Positions 37,181 to 44,897 of a stretch of DNA of 60,538 nucleotides are shown here, piece after piece. The notes beneath the pieces were generated by a model. That model was not told where the DNA came from. It made no database searches and worked only from the letters and a program-made list of their open reading frames with translations. The stretch covers positions 1 through 60,538 of the forward strand of contig JAKPQE010000065.1 of NCBI GenBank assembly GCA_029572955.1. The letters run 5' to 3'. The position numbers were made by a program, and so were the translations under genes. The stretch's first letter is position 1. Each line of letters opens with the position of its first letter. Source of the DNA: Pseudomonadota bacterium (GTDB lineage Bacteria; Pseudomonadota; Alphaproteobacteria; Rhizobiales; JAKPQE01).

Positions 37181-38650
37181 TCAGTTCGGAACGCTGCCTT
37201 CCGGATTGGGCGGGAAGGCGGCGTTGACCTGGGTTCCGCGCAAGAGGCCGAAGGCATAGTTGAGCTGCGTGTCGTCCTTCGGATCGGGCGGCACATAGGC
37301 CGACGACCCGGAGCTCTCCTCCGGCTTCGCCCCGTCTTCGGCCGGCGCCATGCTGTCGGTCGGAGCCATGCCGTCGGCCGGCGCCATGCTCTCGGCCGGC
37401 GCCATGCTCTCGGCCGGCGCCATGCTCTCGGTCGGGGCCGCGGCATCGCCCGCCGGCGCGCCGCCATTGGTCTCGTTGATGAGATGGCCCGGCAGGTCGG
37501 CTTCGCCGCGCGGCTTGTCCTTGCCCTTCAGCTCGTCCGGGATGTTCTGCAGGACGACGATGTCCGGCTCGATGCCGGTCGCCTGGATCGAGCGGCCGGA
37601 CGGCGTGTAGTAGCGCGCCGTGGTCAGCCGGATGGCGCCGTTCGAGCCGAGCGGGATGATCGTCTGCACCGAGCCCTTGCCGAACGACCGGCTGCCGACG
37701 ATGGTCGCCCGGCGATGGTCCTGCAGCGCGCCGGCGACGATCTCCGAGGCCGAGGCCGAACCGCCGTTGACGAGCACGATCACCGGCTTGCCCTTGGCCA
37801 GATCGCCTGGCCGGGCGTTGTAGCGGTCGGCTTCCTCGGCCTTGCGGCCGCGCGTCGAGACGATCTCGCCGCGCTCGAGGAAGGCGTCCGAGACCGCGAT
37901 CGCCTGATCGAGCAGACCGCCCGGATTGTTGCGCAGGTCGACGACGTAGCCCTTCAGCTTGTCCTTGCCGACCTGCTTGGAAATCTTGTCGATCGCCGCC
38001 TTCAGGCCGTCATAGGTCTGCTCGTTGAACTGGGTGACGCGGATGTAGCCGACGTCCTCGCCCTCGATTCGGTCCTTGACCGAGCGGATGCGGATGATGT
38101 CGCGCACCACCTTGATCTCGAGCGGCTCGCCGGCGCCCTCGCGCACGATCGTCAGGATGATCTCGGAATTGACCGGACCGCGCATCTTGTCGACGGCCTG
38201 GTTGAGGGTCATGCCCTGCACCTGTTCGCCGTCGAGATGGGTGATGAGGTCGCCCGCGAGGATGCCGGCCCGCGAGGCCGGCGTATCGTCGATCGGCGAG
38301 ACCACCTTGACGATGCCCTCTTCCATCGTGACCTCGATGCCGAGCCCGCCGAACTCGCCACGGGTCTGCACCTGCATGTCCTTGTAGTTCTTCGGATTGA
38401 GGTAACTCGAATGCGGGTCGAGCGAGGTCAGCATGCCGTTGATCGCCGATTCGATCATCTTGGCTTCGTCCGGCTCCTCGACATAGTCGGCCCGAACCCG
38501 TTCGAACACGTCGCCGAACAGATTGAGCTGACGGTAGGTATCGGTGGCCGCGGCGATCGCCGAGCCGACCCAGCCGTCCAGCTGCGACACCGTCACCGTC
38601 GCAGTAGCGCCGAGCAGCGCGCCGGCGAGCACTAGAGAAATCTTCCGCAT
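37181..38650 (-). CDS. ctpA: Carboxyl-terminal processing protease CtpA (S41)
   Basis: A 489-residue exported serine protease. A signal or anchor sequence (about 1-34) is followed by a helical N-domain and a PDZ domain (about 95-180, GEFGGLGIEV to VREGAG). The S41 core has catalytic Ser300 in GGSASASEI and Lys325 in RSFGKGSVQT. It trims periplasmic proteins near their C-termini and often works on peptidoglycan enzymes. Odd: the C-terminal tail holds a tandem six-residue repeat (xxSMAP units). Its ATG overlaps the stop of the EnvC-like gene by one base (TAATG). Confidence 0.95.
   Translation of the reverse strand: MRKISLVLAGALLGATATVTVSQLDGWVGSAIAAATDTYRQLNLFGDVFERVRADYVEEPDEAKMIESAINGMLTSLDPHSSYLNPKNYKDMQVQTRGEFGGLGIEVTMEEGIVKVVSPIDDTPASRAGILAGDLITHLDGEQVQGMTLNQAVDKMRGPVNSEIILTIVREGAGEPLEIKVVRDIIRIRSVKDRIEGEDVGYIRVTQFNEQTYDGLKAAIDKISKQVGKDKLKGYVVDLRNNPGGLLDQAIAVSDAFLERGEIVSTRGRKAEEADRYNARPGDLAKGKPVIVLVNGGSASASEIVAGALQDHRRATIVGSRSFGKGSVQTIIPLGSNGAIRLTTARYYTPSGRSIQATGIEPDIVVLQNIPDELKGKDKPRGEADLPGHLINETNGGAPAGDAAAPTESMAPAESMAPAESMAPADGMAPTDSMAPAEDGAKPEESSGSSAYVPPDPKDDTQLNYAFGLLRGTQVNAAFPPNPEGSVPN
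37341..37439. repeat. 18-bp in-frame tandem repeat in the ctpA tail
   Basis: Five 18-bp units of the form GCCGGCGCCATGCTCTCG plus a half unit encode the six-residue period ESMAPA/DSMAPT on the minus strand. Units three to five are identical, so the array should be prone to copy-number change. It lies outside the protease core. Confidence 0.85.
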
Positions 38651-40026
38651 TATCCGCGAGCCTTTTCGTCAGTCGTGCCCGCCCACCACGGGGCGGAGTC
38701 GATTGCGGTGCCGTCCTTGCGAAATTCGACATAGAGGACCGGTTGCGAGGACAATATATCCACTGCGGTCGCGCTTGCCAGCTTTCGCGTACCCATCACG
38801 GCCACAGGTTCTCCGGCAAGAACGAACTGGCCGAGTTCGACGTCGATTCTCTCCATGCCGGCAAGCACGATATGGTACCCGCCGCCGACATTTACGATCA
38901 ATAGCTGGCCGTAGGAGCGGAACGCCCCGGCATAGACCACCCAGCCGTCGGCCGGCGCGACGACCTGGGCGCCGGCGCGGGTGGCGATCGATCGCCCCTT
39001 GGCCTCGCCGCCGATGCCGTCCGGCGCGCCGTATTCGCGCACGATGACGCCCTTGACCGGCAGCGGCGCGAGCCCGCGCGCATCGTCGAAGGCCATCGCC
39101 GGCGTGATGCGGCCGGTGTCGGCGAGCGCCACCTTGGCCGGCTTCTCCTTGCCCTCGGCCTTGGCGACCGCCGCCTCGGCGTCGGCCTTGGCGGCCGCTT
39201 CGGCCGCGCCGCGCGCCGCCGCGATATCGGTCTCGAGCTTGCCGATCAGGTCCTTGAGGCTGGTCACCTGGCCGGCGAGCTCGCCGGCGGTCTTGCGCTC
39301 CGCCTCGAGGCTCGCGGTCGAGACCTCGCCGCCCTTCTTCTTTTCCTCGATCAGCTTCTGCAGCCGCGCCCGTTCCTCGGCGAGCGTCGTCACCTCGCCC
39401 TTCAGCCGGTCGCGCTCGTCGGTCATCTTCTTTTCGAGCCCGACGAGTTCGGCAAGATCGGCGGCGAGCGCATCCGCCTCGACCCTGAGTTCCGGCAGCA
39501 CCGCGCCGAGCAGGATCGCGCTGCGCACCGCCGCGAGTGCGTCGTCTGGCCGCGCCACCAGTGCCGGCGGCGGCTTGCGCCCGATTCGCTGCAGCGCGGC
39601 GAGCAATTCGGCGAGCACCCCGCGCCGCTCGGCGAGCGAGGCCCGAATGCTTTTCTCGTTGGCCGCCAGTGTCAGCAACCGTCGCTCCGTCGCCGAAATG
39701 GCCTCTTCGGCCTCCTGGGTGCGCCGCGCCGTCTTGATCAGCTCGGCATTGATCCGCGCCCTGTCGTTCTCGAGCGCGGCGATCTCGTTCGCCAGCGCCT
39801 TCTGCCGCTCCTCGGACTGCGCCAGCGCCGCCGCCGCCTTTTCGAGCGCGCCCTCGGCCGACTGCTTTTCGACCGACAGCCGGTCGACCGGATTGCCGGT
39901 CATCTCCGTTGCCGCCTCCGGCGCCTTCGGCTCCTCGGCGCGGACCGGGCAGAGCGGCAACAGGGTCGCCAGCGCGACCGTCGCACTCCACCGAACAGCC
40001 CGCCCTCTCCAGGCACCTTGCGCCAT
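38650..40026 (-). CDS. EnvC-like murein hydrolase activator (M23 domain)
   Basis: A 458-residue exported protein. A signal peptide (ending VRAEE near residue 32) is followed by a long two-part coiled coil (about 50-265) and a C-terminal LytM/M23 domain (about 325-445) with GRSIATRAGAQVVAPADGWVVYAG and GGYHIVLAGMERIDV. The zinc ligands of true M23 peptidases look incomplete (HIVLAG in place of HxH), as in EnvC, so an activator role for amidases is likelier than hydrolysis. The ATG at 40026 is preferred over a TTG four codons upstream. Coupled to ctpA. Confidence 0.88.
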   Translation of the reverse strand: MAQGAWRGRAVRWSATVALATLLPLCPVRAEEPKAPEAATEMTGNPVDRLSVEKQSAEGALEKAAAALAQSEERQKALANEIAALENDRARINAELIKTARRTQEAEEAISATERRLLTLAANEKSIRASLAERRGVLAELLAALQRIGRKPPPALVARPDDALAAVRSAILLGAVLPELRVEADALAADLAELVGLEKKMTDERDRLKGEVTTLAEERARLQKLIEEKKKGGEVSTASLEAERKTAGELAGQVTSLKDLIGKLETDIAAARGAAEAAAKADAEAAVAKAEGKEKPAKVALADTGRITPAMAFDDARGLAPLPVKGVIVREYGAPDGIGGEAKGRSIATRAGAQVVAPADGWVVYAGAFRSYGQLLIVNVGGGYHIVLAGMERIDVELGQFVLAGEPVAVMGTRKLASATAVDILSSQPVLYVEFRKDGTAIDSAPWWAGTTDEKARG

Positions 40027-40132
40027 TGCGTCTACCAAATCCGCGACCCGACCATCGTAGCGGCCGACCTTAGCCGCCGATCCGTTAGCGGTTTGTTAAC
40101 CATGAACGCCGGCATCGGCCGACCTGCGGCCT

Positions 40133-40663
40133 TCAGTCGTCGAGCCGGCGCCGCTTCGGCGCGCCGCGGACATGGTCCACCACGCCCTCGGTCGGCCCGC
40201 CCGCCATCACCGGCCGCGGCGCGAAACGGCCGAGGGTGCGCACCCGGTCGTACATCACGATCGCGCCGGCGGTGGCGACGTTGATGCAGAAAGCCGTCGG
40301 AATTTTGACAATGAAATCACACCGCTGCCGCATTTCCGGGGTGAGCGAGTAGCGCTCGGCGCCGAGCACGTAGGCCGCCTGCGCCGGATGGCGGAAGCTC
40401 GGCAGCTCGATCGCCGTATCGTCGATCTCGATGCCGACGAGACGGCAGCCGCGCGGCAGCTGCATCTCCTCGATCGAGGCCCAGGGGTAGTACGGAACCT
40501 GCTGGAAGCTCTCCGAGGTGTCGGAGCGCGGCCGGCCGAGCCGCTTTTCCGCGTCCACCGTGAAGACGAAGCTCGCCCCGAAGGCATGCGCCGAGCGAAT
40601 GAGATTGCCGAGATTCATCGGCTTCGAGACCCCCTCGATGCCGATCGCGAAATAGCCGCGCAT
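40133..40663 (-). CDS. TrmH/SpoU-family RNA methyltransferase
   Basis: A 176-residue SPOUT methyltransferase. Motif 1 is seen in KPMNLGNLIRSAHAFGA, motif 2 around AYVLGAERYSLTPEM, and motif 3 in IPTAFCINVATAGAIVMYDR, which forms the knotted SAM site. It probably methylates a ribose 2'-OH in tRNA or rRNA; the target is not readable. The ATG at 40663 is preceded by GGAG at five bases. An ATG five codons upstream is less well placed. Confidence 0.87.
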   Translation of the reverse strand: MRGYFAIGIEGVSKPMNLGNLIRSAHAFGASFVFTVDAEKRLGRPRSDTSESFQQVPYYPWASIEEMQLPRGCRLVGIEIDDTAIELPSFRHPAQAAYVLGAERYSLTPEMRQRCDFIVKIPTAFCINVATAGAIVMYDRVRTLGRFAPRPVMAGGPTEGVVDHVRGAPKRRRLDD

Positions 40664-40736
40664 GCCGTCTCCTTCCAATTCGATTCGTTTGCCGGCGCGC
40701 CCGCGGCCGCACCGCCCGTCTTCGCCGCACCGGCCG

Positions 40737-41480
40737 CTAGTTGCCGTAGACGCAGTCGAGATAGGGCCGCGCCCCCGTCGCCCGCCGTTCGATCACCCCG
40801 GCGAGCGCCGCGAGGCGCCGCGAGGGCTTGCCCGGGTTGCGCGTTTCCGGGCTCGGCAGGGTGACGGCGAGCCGCGCCGCCTCCTTCGGCCCGAGCGCCG
40901 CCGCACTCTTCTTGAAATAGTGCCGGGCGGCCGCCTCCGCGCCGTAGATGCCCGGTCCCCATTCGGCGATGTTGAGGTAGATCTCCAGCATGCGCCGCTT
41001 CGACCAGACGAGATCGGCGGCGAGCGCCAGCGGCACCTCGAGGCCCTTGCGCACATAGCTGCGCGACGGCCAGAGGAAGAGGTTCTTCACCGTCTGCATC
41101 GGGATGGTCGAGGCGCCGCGCGTCGTCTCGCCCTCGATCGCGTCCTGCGCGACCTGCCGCAGCGCGCCCCAGTCGACGCCGCCATGGCGGCAGAACTGGC
41201 CGTCTTCCGACATCACCACGGCGATCGCCAGTTCCGGCGCGATCTTCTCGATCGGCACCCATGTGCGCGATACCGGCTTCAGCCGCAGCCAGTCGCCGAG
41301 CATCAGGGTCGAGACCGGCGGCACCACGCCGTAGACGACGATCAGCACCAGCGGCAGGGCGACGAGCACCGCGGCGAGCTTCGCGGCCCGGCGCAGCCAC
41401 GCCCGTCGCGACGCGGGCCGGCCCGTTCCCGGCCGCATCCGCGAAGCCCTCTCGTCACTCGACCCTTTCGCCTCGATCAT
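40737..41480 (-). CDS. mtgA: Monofunctional biosynthetic peptidoglycan transglycosylase
   Basis: A 247-residue GT51 enzyme. A basic N-terminus and one membrane helix (about 31-53) are followed by the glycosyltransferase fold: AVVMSEDGQFCRHGGVDW contains the catalytic Glu, then RGASTIPMQTVKNLFLWPSRSYVRKGLE, and EIYLNIAEWGPGIYGAEAAARHYF. It polymerises lipid II into glycan strands without a transpeptidase domain. It is divergent from the prenyl diphosphate synthase gene across 66 bases, so polymer synthesis and its lipid-carrier precursor pathway are neighbours. Confidence 0.95.
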   Translation of the reverse strand: MIEAKGSSDERASRMRPGTGRPASRRAWLRRAAKLAAVLVALPLVLIVVYGVVPPVSTLMLGDWLRLKPVSRTWVPIEKIAPELAIAVVMSEDGQFCRHGGVDWGALRQVAQDAIEGETTRGASTIPMQTVKNLFLWPSRSYVRKGLEVPLALAADLVWSKRRMLEIYLNIAEWGPGIYGAEAAARHYFKKSAAALGPKEAARLAVTLPSPETRNPGKPSRRLAALAGVIERRATGARPYLDCVYGN

Positions 41481-41546
41481 CCGCCGCTTATAACCCCGCC
41501 GACCGGGTAACGGAACGCCCGGCCATCGACGGAAAGGCCCCCTTGC

Positions 41547-42461
41547 ATGACGGCCCGCGATTTCCAGACCCGCCTCGCCCATGTCGCGACCCTCGTCGAG
41601 GCGCGCCTCGCCATCCTGCTCGGCGACGGCGTTCTTGCCGGCGAGATCGCCCGGCCGCAACGGCTGATGGCCGCCATGCGCCACGCCGTGCTCGGCGGCG
41701 GCAAGCGCCTGCGCCCGTTCCTCGTCGTCGAGACCGCCGGCCTCTTCGGCCTTGCCGAGGACGCCGCCCTCGACGCCGCCGCCGCCGTCGAATGCATCCA
41801 CTGCTATTCCCTCGTCCACGACGACCTGCCGGCGATGGACGACGACGACATGCGCCGCGGCCGCCCGACCGTTCACCGCGCCTTCGACGAGGCGACGGCG
41901 ATCCTTGCCGGCGACGCGCTCCTCACCCTCGCCTTCGACATTCTCGGCCGCACGGACACCGCCGCCGACCCGGCCGTGCGGGCCGATCTCGTGCTCGGCC
42001 TCGCCCGCGCCTCGGGCCTTGCCGGCATGGTCGGCGGCCAGATGCTCGACCTCGCCGCCGAGACCGCCGACGTCCCGCTCGACGAGGCCGCGATCCGCCG
42101 CCTGCAGGCGATGAAGACCGGCGCCCTCATCGCCTTTTCCGCCGAGGCCGGGGCGATCCTCGGCAAGGCGAGCGCCGACGAGCACGCCGCCCTTGCCGCC
42201 TTCGGGCGCACGATCGGCCTCGCCTTCCAGCTCGCCGACGACCTCCTCGATGTCGAGGGCGATGCGGCGACCCTCGGCAAGGCCGCCGCCAAGGACGCCG
42301 AACGCGGCAAGGCGACCCTCGTCTCGCTGCACGGGGTGGAGGCGACCCGCCGCCACCTCGCCGGCCTCGTCGCCGAGGCCGACGCGCTGCTCGCCCCGTT
42401 CGGCGCCCGCGCCGACACCCTGCGGGCCGCCGCCCGCTTCGTCGCCGAGCGCCGCCACTGA
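41547..42461 (+). CDS. ispA: Polyprenyl (farnesyl/geranylgeranyl) diphosphate synthase
   Basis: A 304-residue trans-prenyltransferase. The first Asp-rich motif DDLPAMDDDDMRRGRPT begins at residue 92. The second is in QLADDLLDVEGD (about 228-239), followed by KDAERGKATLVSLHG. The two-residue insertion in the first motif (DDxxxxD) and the length fit IspA-type short-chain synthases that make farnesyl diphosphate. Product chain length cannot be proven from sequence. Confidence 0.92.
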   Translation: MTARDFQTRLAHVATLVEARLAILLGDGVLAGEIARPQRLMAAMRHAVLGGGKRLRPFLVVETAGLFGLAEDAALDAAAAVECIHCYSLVHDDLPAMDDDDMRRGRPTVHRAFDEATAILAGDALLTLAFDILGRTDTAADPAVRADLVLGLARASGLAGMVGGQMLDLAAETADVPLDEAAIRRLQAMKTGALIAFSAEAGAILGKASADEHAALAAFGRTIGLAFQLADDLLDVEGDAATLGKAAAKDAERGKATLVSLHGVEATRRHLAGLVAEADALLAPFGARADTLRAAARFVAERRH

Positions 42462-42502
42462 AAGAAAGACGGCTGAATCCGATTCGGCCCTGACCGCTCC
42501 AT

Positions 42503-42528
42503 CGGAGGTTTACGGAGGCGAACCTCCG
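42503..42528 (+). promoter_or_regulatory. Hairpin in the leader of the secreted-protein cluster
   Basis: CGGAGGTT (42503-42510) pairs with AACCTCCG (42521-42528), with a ten-base loop that itself contains GGAGG. It lies 23 bases before the first ATG of the four-gene cluster, just upstream of the AAGGAG ribosome-binding site. It could be a weak ispA terminator or a leader structure. Confidence 0.4.
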
Positions 42529-42550
42529 GCCGATCCGAAGGAGCACTTCC

Positions 42551-42940
42551 ATGAGACATTTGCTCGTCACAGGCGCGGCTCTCGCCCTTCTTCTGGCGTC
42601 CGGCGCGATTGCCGGCGCAACCGATCTGGTCCCGGCACCGGCCGTGGATCCGGGCACGACCGCCAGCATCGCCGACGGCAAGGCCCGCCATATCGTGGTC
42701 AGCGGCCCGGCCGACATCGTCATCACCGTCGAGCGCCAGGCCCGCGAACAGCCGACCGTGCGCTGGTATCCCGACAACCGCTACATCGTCGTACCGCCCG
42801 AGGGGCCGGCGCCCGTCGCCGAGGCCCGCAGGCTCGACCTCGACGATTTCGGCGGTGGCCGGGCGCCCGACTGGAACGAGCCCGACCTGCCGCCGGCCCG
42901 CTCGACCATTCACATCACCATCGAGACCGTCCAGCGCTGA
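42551..42940 (+). CDS. Small exported protein, first gene of the OmpA-caspase cluster
   Basis: A 129-residue protein I do not recognise. A signal peptide (about 1-22, ending GAIAGA) is followed by a short beta-rich segment (KARHIVVSGPADIVITVERQ) that mirrors a segment near the C-terminus of the OmpA-domain protein two genes on (VVPGGAGDVTVTVEP). A Pro/Asp-rich middle and a final strand (STIHITIETVQR) follow. AAGGAG precedes the ATG. It lies 48 bases before the OmpA-domain gene and is probably periplasmic. Confidence 0.65.
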   Translation: MRHLLVTGAALALLLASGAIAGATDLVPAPAVDPGTTASIADGKARHIVVSGPADIVITVERQAREQPTVRWYPDNRYIVVPPEGPAPVAEARRLDLDDFGGGRAPDWNEPDLPPARSTIHITIETVQR

Positions 42941-42988
42941 GCGGCGCGATGCGGCAAGGCCCGACGGGCCGCAGCCAGGGAGAACGAA

Positions 42989-43753
42989 ATGTCCGCCATC
43001 ATGAAGCGTCTCGGAGCAGCGGCCCTGGTGGTCCTGCTCGGCGCCGGCACGGCCCTCGCCGCCAGCGAGTCCGAGATCAACGCCATCATCAAGTCGCTGG
43101 CGCCGATCAAGGGCCAGACCATCAGCCCCGGCTACGGCGGCGGCCAGGCCGAGGAAGTCCTCGTCGACCGCGACCGCATCACCGTCGACTACGCCTATTC
43201 GGTCGAGATCGAGGTCTACTTCCCGTTCGACAGCGCCCGCCTGACGCCGCGCGCCAAGGATCAGCTCGAGGCGCTCGGTCGCGCCCTCGAATCGCAGACC
43301 CTGGTGCCGTACCGCTACCTCGTCGCCGGCCACACCGACGCCAAGGGCTCGGCCGCCTACAACGAGGACCTGTCGTGGCGCCGGGCCCGGTCGGTCGCCA
43401 GCTATCTCATCGAGAATTTCGCCATCGAGCCGCGCCGCCTGCGCACCAAGGGCTGGGGCGAAAGCCGCCTGAAGGATCCGGGCCACCCGAACGCCGGCAT
43501 CAACCGCCGCGTCGAGATCGTGCTGATGCGGCCGATGGCGATGGAGCAGCTGACGCCCGAGCCGCAGGGCCACACGACGACGATCGTCGTTCCCGGCGGC
43601 GCCGGTGACGTCACCGTGACGGTCGAGCCGCGCGACGAGACCCCGGCCGGCATGGCCGGCGATCGCCCGGCGGCAGCGCCCGTCGAGCCCGCGACCGATC
43701 CCGCCACCGGCCTCAAGGTGCGGCCGGACGGCAGTGTCAAGATCCCGTGGTAG
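42989..43753 (+). CDS. Exported OmpA-domain protein (peptidoglycan-binding)
   Basis: A 254-residue protein. A signal peptide (about 1-25, ending ALAA) is followed by a short N-domain and the OmpA C-terminal domain: FPFDSARLTPRAKDQLEALG (78-97), AGHTDAKGSAAYNEDLSWRR (113-132, with Asp117 and Arg132 placed to bind diaminopimelate), and NRRVEIVL (172-179). No lipobox or beta-barrel is seen, so it is likely soluble and attached to peptidoglycan. The Pro/Glu-rich tail (about 185-254) is unusual for this short class. It should serve as the wall anchor of the cluster. Confidence 0.85.
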   Translation: MSAIMKRLGAAALVVLLGAGTALAASESEINAIIKSLAPIKGQTISPGYGGGQAEEVLVDRDRITVDYAYSVEIEVYFPFDSARLTPRAKDQLEALGRALESQTLVPYRYLVAGHTDAKGSAAYNEDLSWRRARSVASYLIENFAIEPRRLRTKGWGESRLKDPGHPNAGINRRVEIVLMRPMAMEQLTPEPQGHTTTIVVPGGAGDVTVTVEPRDETPAGMAGDRPAAAPVEPATDPATGLKVRPDGSVKIPW

Positions 43754-43835
43754 ACAGGGAGAGGAAAGCCGACCCGGCGGCACCGGTCGCCGCCGGCGAG
43801 AAGACCGAAAAAGCGATCCGAGAGAGGGACAAGCC

Positions 43836-44816
43836 ATGAAAAGACATCTGACCACCTTCCTGGCGATGCTCGCCGTGGTCGGCGCCGTGGATTTTGCGAC
43901 GCCCGTTTTCGCCGGTGAACAGCCCAACCTGCTGATCATGGGCGAGGACGCGGACCAGGACACCGTTCCCCGCAACTCGCGCGTCTTCAACCAGGTGCTG
44001 AACGCGCTGGCCGGCGAGATGCAGGCCAAGGGCTTCAAGGTCTATGACGAGACCGCCGTCTCCATGGACATCACCAATCCCGGCGTGGTCCGGCGCACCG
44101 ACGCCGAGGTGCTGACCATCGCCAAGCGCATTCCCGGCGTGCCGATCGACGTCGCGACGGTCTTCCAGATCTACGCCTTCGCCGAGCGCAACCCCTATGC
44201 CAACATCACCGATCTGCGCGTGCGGATCCCCGGCCGGCTGATCAACGTCCAGACCGGCCAGGCGCTCGGCAATTACGAGATCGCCTATGGCCCCGGCCAG
44301 CTGACCCCGCTGCCGGTCCAGTGCAACCGCGATTGCGTGCTCGAGCATGTCGGCGGCGAGGCCAAGAAGATCGCCACCGATGTCGGCGCCGTGCTCGCCC
44401 AGAAGCTCGACTTCCTGTCGCCGGCCCGGCCGCAGTCGCCGACCGCCGTCCTGCAGGGTGGCGGCATGAGCGGCATGACCGGCGTGCCGAGCGGCATGAT
44501 GGGCATGACCGGCATGGCCGCCCCGAGCGACTGCACCGGCATGACCACAGCCTATTCGCTGGTCTTCAACGGCTTCGCGCCCGAGGAGATCACCCGGATC
44601 GAGGAGTACATCGTCTCCTTCAAGGGCTATGACCATCATCGCCCGATGCGCGCCCAGCTCACCTCGTCCGAATACTGGTACGAGACCTGCTCGGACGCCG
44701 CCCGGCTCAACCGAAACCTGCGCCTGATGGCCGAGCAGATGGGCATCCAGACGCGGATCGGCATGGTCGGCAACAAGATCCAGGTCGACAAGATTGCGCC
44801 GCCGATGCAGCGCTGA
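43836..44816 (+). CDS. Exported protein with Met-rich linker, unknown function
   Basis: A 326-residue two-domain protein I cannot name. After a signal peptide (about 1-26, ending VFAG) the N-domain (about 28-200) begins PNLLIMGEDADQDTVPRNSRV. It has alternating strands and helices that suggest a CsgG/LpoB-like or other periplasmic assembly fold (inference). A linker at 211-236 has seven methionines (MSGMTGVPSGMMGMTGMA then ending CTGM). The C-domain (about 238-326) has YIVSFKGYDHHRPMRAQL and two Cys that may pair. A GAGAGAGG site precedes the ATG. It stands between the OmpA and caspase genes. Confidence 0.65.
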   Translation: MKRHLTTFLAMLAVVGAVDFATPVFAGEQPNLLIMGEDADQDTVPRNSRVFNQVLNALAGEMQAKGFKVYDETAVSMDITNPGVVRRTDAEVLTIAKRIPGVPIDVATVFQIYAFAERNPYANITDLRVRIPGRLINVQTGQALGNYEIAYGPGQLTPLPVQCNRDCVLEHVGGEAKKIATDVGAVLAQKLDFLSPARPQSPTAVLQGGGMSGMTGVPSGMMGMTGMAAPSDCTGMTTAYSLVFNGFAPEEITRIEEYIVSFKGYDHHRPMRAQLTSSEYWYETCSDAARLNRNLRLMAEQMGIQTRIGMVGNKIQVDKIAPPMQR

Positions 44817-44841
44817 CTAGAGTGTCGTCCGATCATCGGAG

Positions 44842-44861
44842 CGGGGCGGTCCGCCGCCCCG
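44842..44861 (+). terminator. GC hairpin between the Met-rich protein and caspase genes
   Basis: A perfect stem CGGGGCGG/CCGCCCCG with a four-base loop lies 25 bases after the stop and 37 bases before the caspase start. There is no T-run, so it may attenuate transcription or protect the upstream message rather than end it. Confidence 0.4.
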
Positions 44862-44897
44862 TTCCCGTCCCCACCCGAGGCATGACCGGAGCAACCG

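Noticed and set aside
37341-37439. CRISPR array
   Set aside because: The 18-bp units are contiguous without spacers, in frame and inside ctpA; it is a coding tandem repeat.
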